Shown: positions 61,637-64,000 of the stretch, piece after piece
Layout: each line of letters begins with the position of its first letter
Numbering within the stretch: the stretch's first letter is position 1
DNA from: Streptomyces caniscabiei
GTDB taxonomy: Bacteria > Actinomycetota > Actinomycetes > Streptomycetales > Streptomycetaceae
DNA: 64,000 bases
Direction: 5' to 3'
Assembly: GCF_014930365.1 (NCBI RefSeq)
Contig: NZ_JABXWI010000003.1
Coordinates: 434,001-498,000 of the forward strand
Position numbers and translations under genes: made by a program
Notes under the pieces: generated by a model
Told to the model about the DNA's origin: nothing
Seen by the model: only the letters and a program-made list of their open reading frames with translations
Databases searched by the model: none

Positions 61637-62644
61637 TCAGGCCAGGGTCGCCACCAGGACGGCCTTGATGGTGTGCAGCCGGTTCTCCGCCTCGTCGAAG
61701 ACGACGGAGTGCGCCGACTCGAACACCTCGTCCGTGACCTCCAGCGAGTCCAGTCCGTGCAGCTCGTGGATCTCGCGCCCGACCTTGGTGCCGAGGTCGT
61801 GGAAGGCCGGCAGGCAGTGCAGGAACTTGACGTCCGCGTTGCCGGTGGCCCGCAGGACGTCCATGGTCACGGCGTACGGGGAGAGCGCGCCGATGCGCTC
61901 GTCCCAGACCTCCTTCGGCTCGCCCATGGAGACCCAGACGTCGGTGGCGACGAAGTCGGCGCCCTCGACCCCGTCGTGGATGTGCTCGGTGAGGGTGATC
62001 CGCGCGCCGCTGATCTCGGCGAGCTTGCGGGCGTGGGTGACGACGTCCTCGGCCGGCCAGTAGGCCTGCGGGGCGACGATCCGGACGTCCATGCCGAGCA
62101 GGGCCCCGGTGACCAGGTAGGAGTTGCCCATGTTGAAGCGGGCGTCGCCGAGGTAGGCGAGGACCATCCCGTCGAGCGGCTTGTCGCTGTGCTCGGTCAT
62201 GGTCATCACGTCGGCCAGCATCTGGGTGGGGTGCCAGTCGTCGGTGAGCCCGTTGTAGACCGGTACCCCGGCGTGGGCCGCCAGCTCCTCGACGTTCGCC
62301 TGGCTGTCGCCCCGGTACTCGATCGCGTCGAACATCCGGCCGAGCACCCGTGCGGTGTCCTTGACCGACTCCTTGTGACCCATCTGCGAGCCGGACGGGT
62401 CCAGGTACACGGTCCGGGCACCCTGGTCGGCCGCGGCGACCTCGAACGCGCAGCGGGTGCGCGTCGAGGTCTTCTCGAAGATGAGCGCGATGTTCCTGCC
62501 CCGCAGGTGCTGGGTCTCCGTCCCGGCCTTCTTGGCCGCCTTCAGCTCCACGGCCAGCTCGATCAGCCCGCGGAACTCCTCCGCGGTGAAGTCCAGCTCC
62601 TTGAGGAAGTGGCGCCCGGCGAGGGCGTGGGGAACGGTCGCCAT
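61637..62644 (-). CDS. argF: Ornithine carbamoyltransferase, probably catabolic (ArcB role)
   Basis: A 335-residue OTCase with the carbamoyl-phosphate motif STRTR (60-64), the Gln/His region [20 protein letters not shown], ornithine loop [16 protein letters not shown] and [13 protein letters not shown] lies 7 nt before the ATG. The gene lies directly downstream of an arginine deiminase gene on the same strand (178-bp gap), so it likely runs citrulline to ornithine plus carbamoyl phosphate in the arginine deiminase route; arcB would then be the better name. Twin TCTATACG repeats upstream may be promoter or operator elements. Confidence 0.92.
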   Translation of the reverse strand: MATVPHALAGRHFLKELDFTAEEFRGLIELAVELKAAKKAGTETQHLRGRNIALIFEKTSTRTRCAFEVAAADQGARTVYLDPSGSQMGHKESVKDTARVLGRMFDAIEYRGDSQANVEELAAHAGVPVYNGLTDDWHPTQMLADVMTMTEHSDKPLDGMVLAYLGDARFNMGNSYLVTGALLGMDVRIVAPQAYWPAEDVVTHARKLAEISGARITLTEHIHDGVEGADFVATDVWVSMGEPKEVWDERIGALSPYAVTMDVLRATGNADVKFLHCLPAFHDLGTKVGREIHELHGLDSLEVTDEVFESAHSVVFDEAENRLHTIKAVLVATLA

Positions 62645-62694
62645 GGGGCGCTCCTGGGTCGACGGGACAGGGTCAGCGATAGGAAGACTGGAAG

Positions 62695-62722
62695 TCTATA
62701 CGATGTTCCACATTTCTATACG
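62695..62722. promoter_or_regulatory. Two TCTATACG repeats, 20 bp apart, upstream of the OTCase gene
   Basis: TCTATACG occurs at 62695-62702 and 62715-62722. On the minus strand each reads CGTATAGA, so the proximal one could supply a TATAGA -10 box, while the 20-bp period suits tandem regulator binding (ARG-box-like spacing, not sequence). Confidence 0.45.
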
Positions 62723-62768
62723 GACGCCCGCCCTCGCTGCCGGATCCACCGGGGATCGGGGGGACCCC

Positions 62769-62823
62769 GGTGGATCCGCGGTGGATCCGCGGTGGATCCG
62801 CGGTGGATCCGCAGTGGATCCCT
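62769..62823. repeat. Five 11-bp tandem repeats (GGTGGATCCGC) ending in the arcA stop codon
   Basis: Four perfect units (62769-62812) and one diverged unit (62813-62823) run without gaps into the TAG of the arginine deiminase gene. Each unit is one helical turn and holds the palindrome GGATCC. Confidence 0.85.
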
Positions 62824-64000
62824 ACACCGCCGATCTCTCGACCGGGCAGCTCATGCAGCGCGGCCCGCCCCTCCCCCGTCCCAGCTCGCTGCCCGGGATC
62901 TCGATCACCTCGATGCCCTGCTTGCGCAGATGCGTGTTGGTGGTGGCGTTGCGCTCGTAGGCGACGACGACGCCGGGCTCGACGGCGAGGACGTTGCAGC
63001 CGTCGTCCCACTGCTCGCGTTCGGCGGCGTGGACGTCCTGCGTGGCGGTGAGCACCCGGATCGCGTCGAGGCCGAGCGCGGCGGCGATCGCGCGGTGCAT
63101 GTGCTCCGGCGGGTGGTCGGTGACCTTGAGCTCCTTCTCGCCGACGCCTGGTTCGATGGTGTAGGAGCGGAGCATGCCGAGGCCGGCGTACTGGGTGAAG
63201 GTGTCGCCGTTGACCATGGTCATGACGGTGTCGAGGTGCATGAAGGCCCGGCGCTTGGGCATGTCGAGGGCCACGATGGTCTGCGCGGAGCCGGCGGCGA
63301 AGAGCTTGTGCGCGAGCATCTCGACGGCCTGCGGGGTGGTGCGCTCGCTCATCCCGATGAGGACGGCCCCGTTGCCGATGACGAGGACGTCGCCGCCCTC
63401 GATGGTGGACGGGTAGTCGGCCTGCCCCTCCGACCAGGTGTGGAACGTCTCGGCGCGGAACAGCGGATGGTGCCGGTAGATCGCCTCGAAGTGGACGGTC
63501 TCGCGCTGCCGGGCCGGCCAGCGCATGGCGTTGATGGAGACCCCGTCGTAGATCCAGGCGGAGGTGTCGCGGGTGAAGAGGTGGTTGGGGAGCGGGTCGA
63601 GGAGGAATTCGTCCAGCTCCATGACGTGGAAGCGGACGGAGGCCGGCTCCATGTGCGCGTCGAGGAACTCGCGTTTGGTCATGCCGCCGATCAGCGCCTC
63701 GACCAGCTCGGTCACGGGCAGCGCCTCGAAGGCGGCCCTGAGGTGGTCCGTGGCGAGCGGGCCGTACTCCTTCTCGTCGAAGACCCGGTCGAGGACGAGT
63801 CGCCGGGCCTCGGGAATCCGCATGACATCGGTGAGGAGGTCGCCGAAGAGGTGGACGGCGACGCCTCGGTCACGCAGCACGTCGGCGAACCCGTCGTGCT
63901 CGGCGCGCGCCCGGCGCACCCACAGCACGTCGTCGAAGAGCAGCGCGGTCTTGTTGCTGGGGGTGAGCCTTTTGAGCTCAAGATCCGGCCGGTGCAGGAT
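62822..64000 (-). CDS. arcA: Arginine deiminase, 5' end cut off by window edge
   Basis: 393 codons are visible, open to base 64000, so about the first 15-25 residues are missing. The family signatures are all present: [53 protein letters not shown] and the C-terminal catalytic Cys in CMSCPVER. It converts arginine to citrulline and ammonia, the first step of the arginine deiminase pathway, with OTCase encoded next. No carbamate kinase is in view. The stop codon lies at the end of an 11-bp tandem repeat. Confidence 0.95.
   Translation of the reverse strand: MLHRPDLELKRLTPSNKTALLFDDVLWVRRARAEHDGFADVLRDRGVAVHLFGDLLTDVMRIPEARRLVLDRVFDEKEYGPLATDHLRAAFEALPVTELVEALIGGMTKREFLDAHMEPASVRFHVMELDEFLLDPLPNHLFTRDTSAWIYDGVSINAMRWPARQRETVHFEAIYRHHPLFRAETFHTWSEGQADYPSTIEGGDVLVIGNGAVLIGMSERTTPQAVEMLAHKLFAAGSAQTIVALDMPKRRAFMHLDTVMTMVNGDTFTQYAGLGMLRSYTIEPGVGEKELKVTDHPPEHMHRAIAAALGLDAIRVLTATQDVHAAEREQWDDGCNVLAVEPGVVVAYERNATTNTHLRKQGIEVIEIPGSELGRGRGGPRCMSCPVERSAV

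Noticed and set aside
62769..62823. CRISPR-like array
   Set aside because: Units are 11 bp with no spacers; it is a simple tandem repeat.

Overview
The window is chromosomal DNA from a high-GC actinomycete, almost certainly a Streptomyces. The grounds are the very high GC with strongly GC-biased third codon positions, many GTG starts, GTGA/ATGA stop-start overlaps, sugar ABC operons without their own ATPase, Tat- and Sec-exported glycosidases, and small proteins typical of the genus. The species cannot be named from the sequence.

Layout. (1) 1-3.7 kb: a truncated GH78-type alpha-L-rhamnosidase facing a GH43-CBM42 arabinosidase-like secreted enzyme. (2) 3.8-7.9 kb: gene debris. It holds a LamG-domain secreted-protein stub, a frameshifted SDR gene, a fragment of an RNA methyltransferase tail and a frameshifted conserved hypothetical gene. 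It also has two striking non-coding arrays: four spaced 15-bp inverted repeats and four AGCGTCA heptamers. (3) 8-16.4 kb: a complete four-gene Wadjet/EptABCD-type anti-plasmid operon (jetA-jetB-jetC-jetD, minus strand). An 18-bp identical direct repeat lies at 7756 and again at 20615, on either side of it. (4) 16.5-20.4 kb: a broken HATPase gene, then an AraC-type regulator divergent from a two-component flavin monooxygenase (oxygenase plus flavin reductase). (5) 20.7-34.4 kb: a polysaccharide-utilisation locus. It has two related secreted multimodular clan GH-A-like enzymes at its two ends, an intracellular GH63-like enzyme, a binding protein with two permeases, and a LacI regulator with three copies of its likely operator. 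One operator sits on the probable start site of the second large enzyme. (6) 34.5-41.3 kb: a Tat-type binding protein, a PucR/CdaR regulator, a CPA2 antiporter, a flotillin/NfeD-like pair and a copper chaperone. (7) 41.5-46.6 kb: methylmalonyl-CoA mutase mutA-mutB with the chaperone GTPase meaB. (8) 46.7-50.1 kb: a small surface protein next to a class F sortase, a Tat-exported beta-carbonic anhydrase and two small proteins. (9) 50.1-60.8 kb: a CoA-dependent aminoaromatic catabolic cluster (aryl-CoA ligase, bifunctional aminobenzoyl/salicylyl-CoA hydroxylase-reductase, enoyl-CoA hydratase, acyl-CoA dehydrogenase, RidA, PaaX). It is interrupted by a four-gene sulfation/glycosylation module (sulfotransferase, unknown protein, GT4, APS kinase). 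(10) 61-64 kb: a HATPase, then arginine deiminase and ornithine carbamoyltransferase, with an 11-bp tandem repeat between them.

How the genes work together. The GH locus probably digests a plant or microbial glycan outside the cell, imports the oligosaccharides and finishes them inside, under LacI control. In the aromatic cluster, two minus-strand units share a promoter-proximal block (GTGACGRCAGTCA, nine bases, GATAAC), which suggests joint control, plausibly by the PaaX protein encoded between them. MutAB-MeaB connects propionyl-CoA and methylmalonyl-CoA to succinyl-CoA. All assignments come from reading the sequence; no database search was run.
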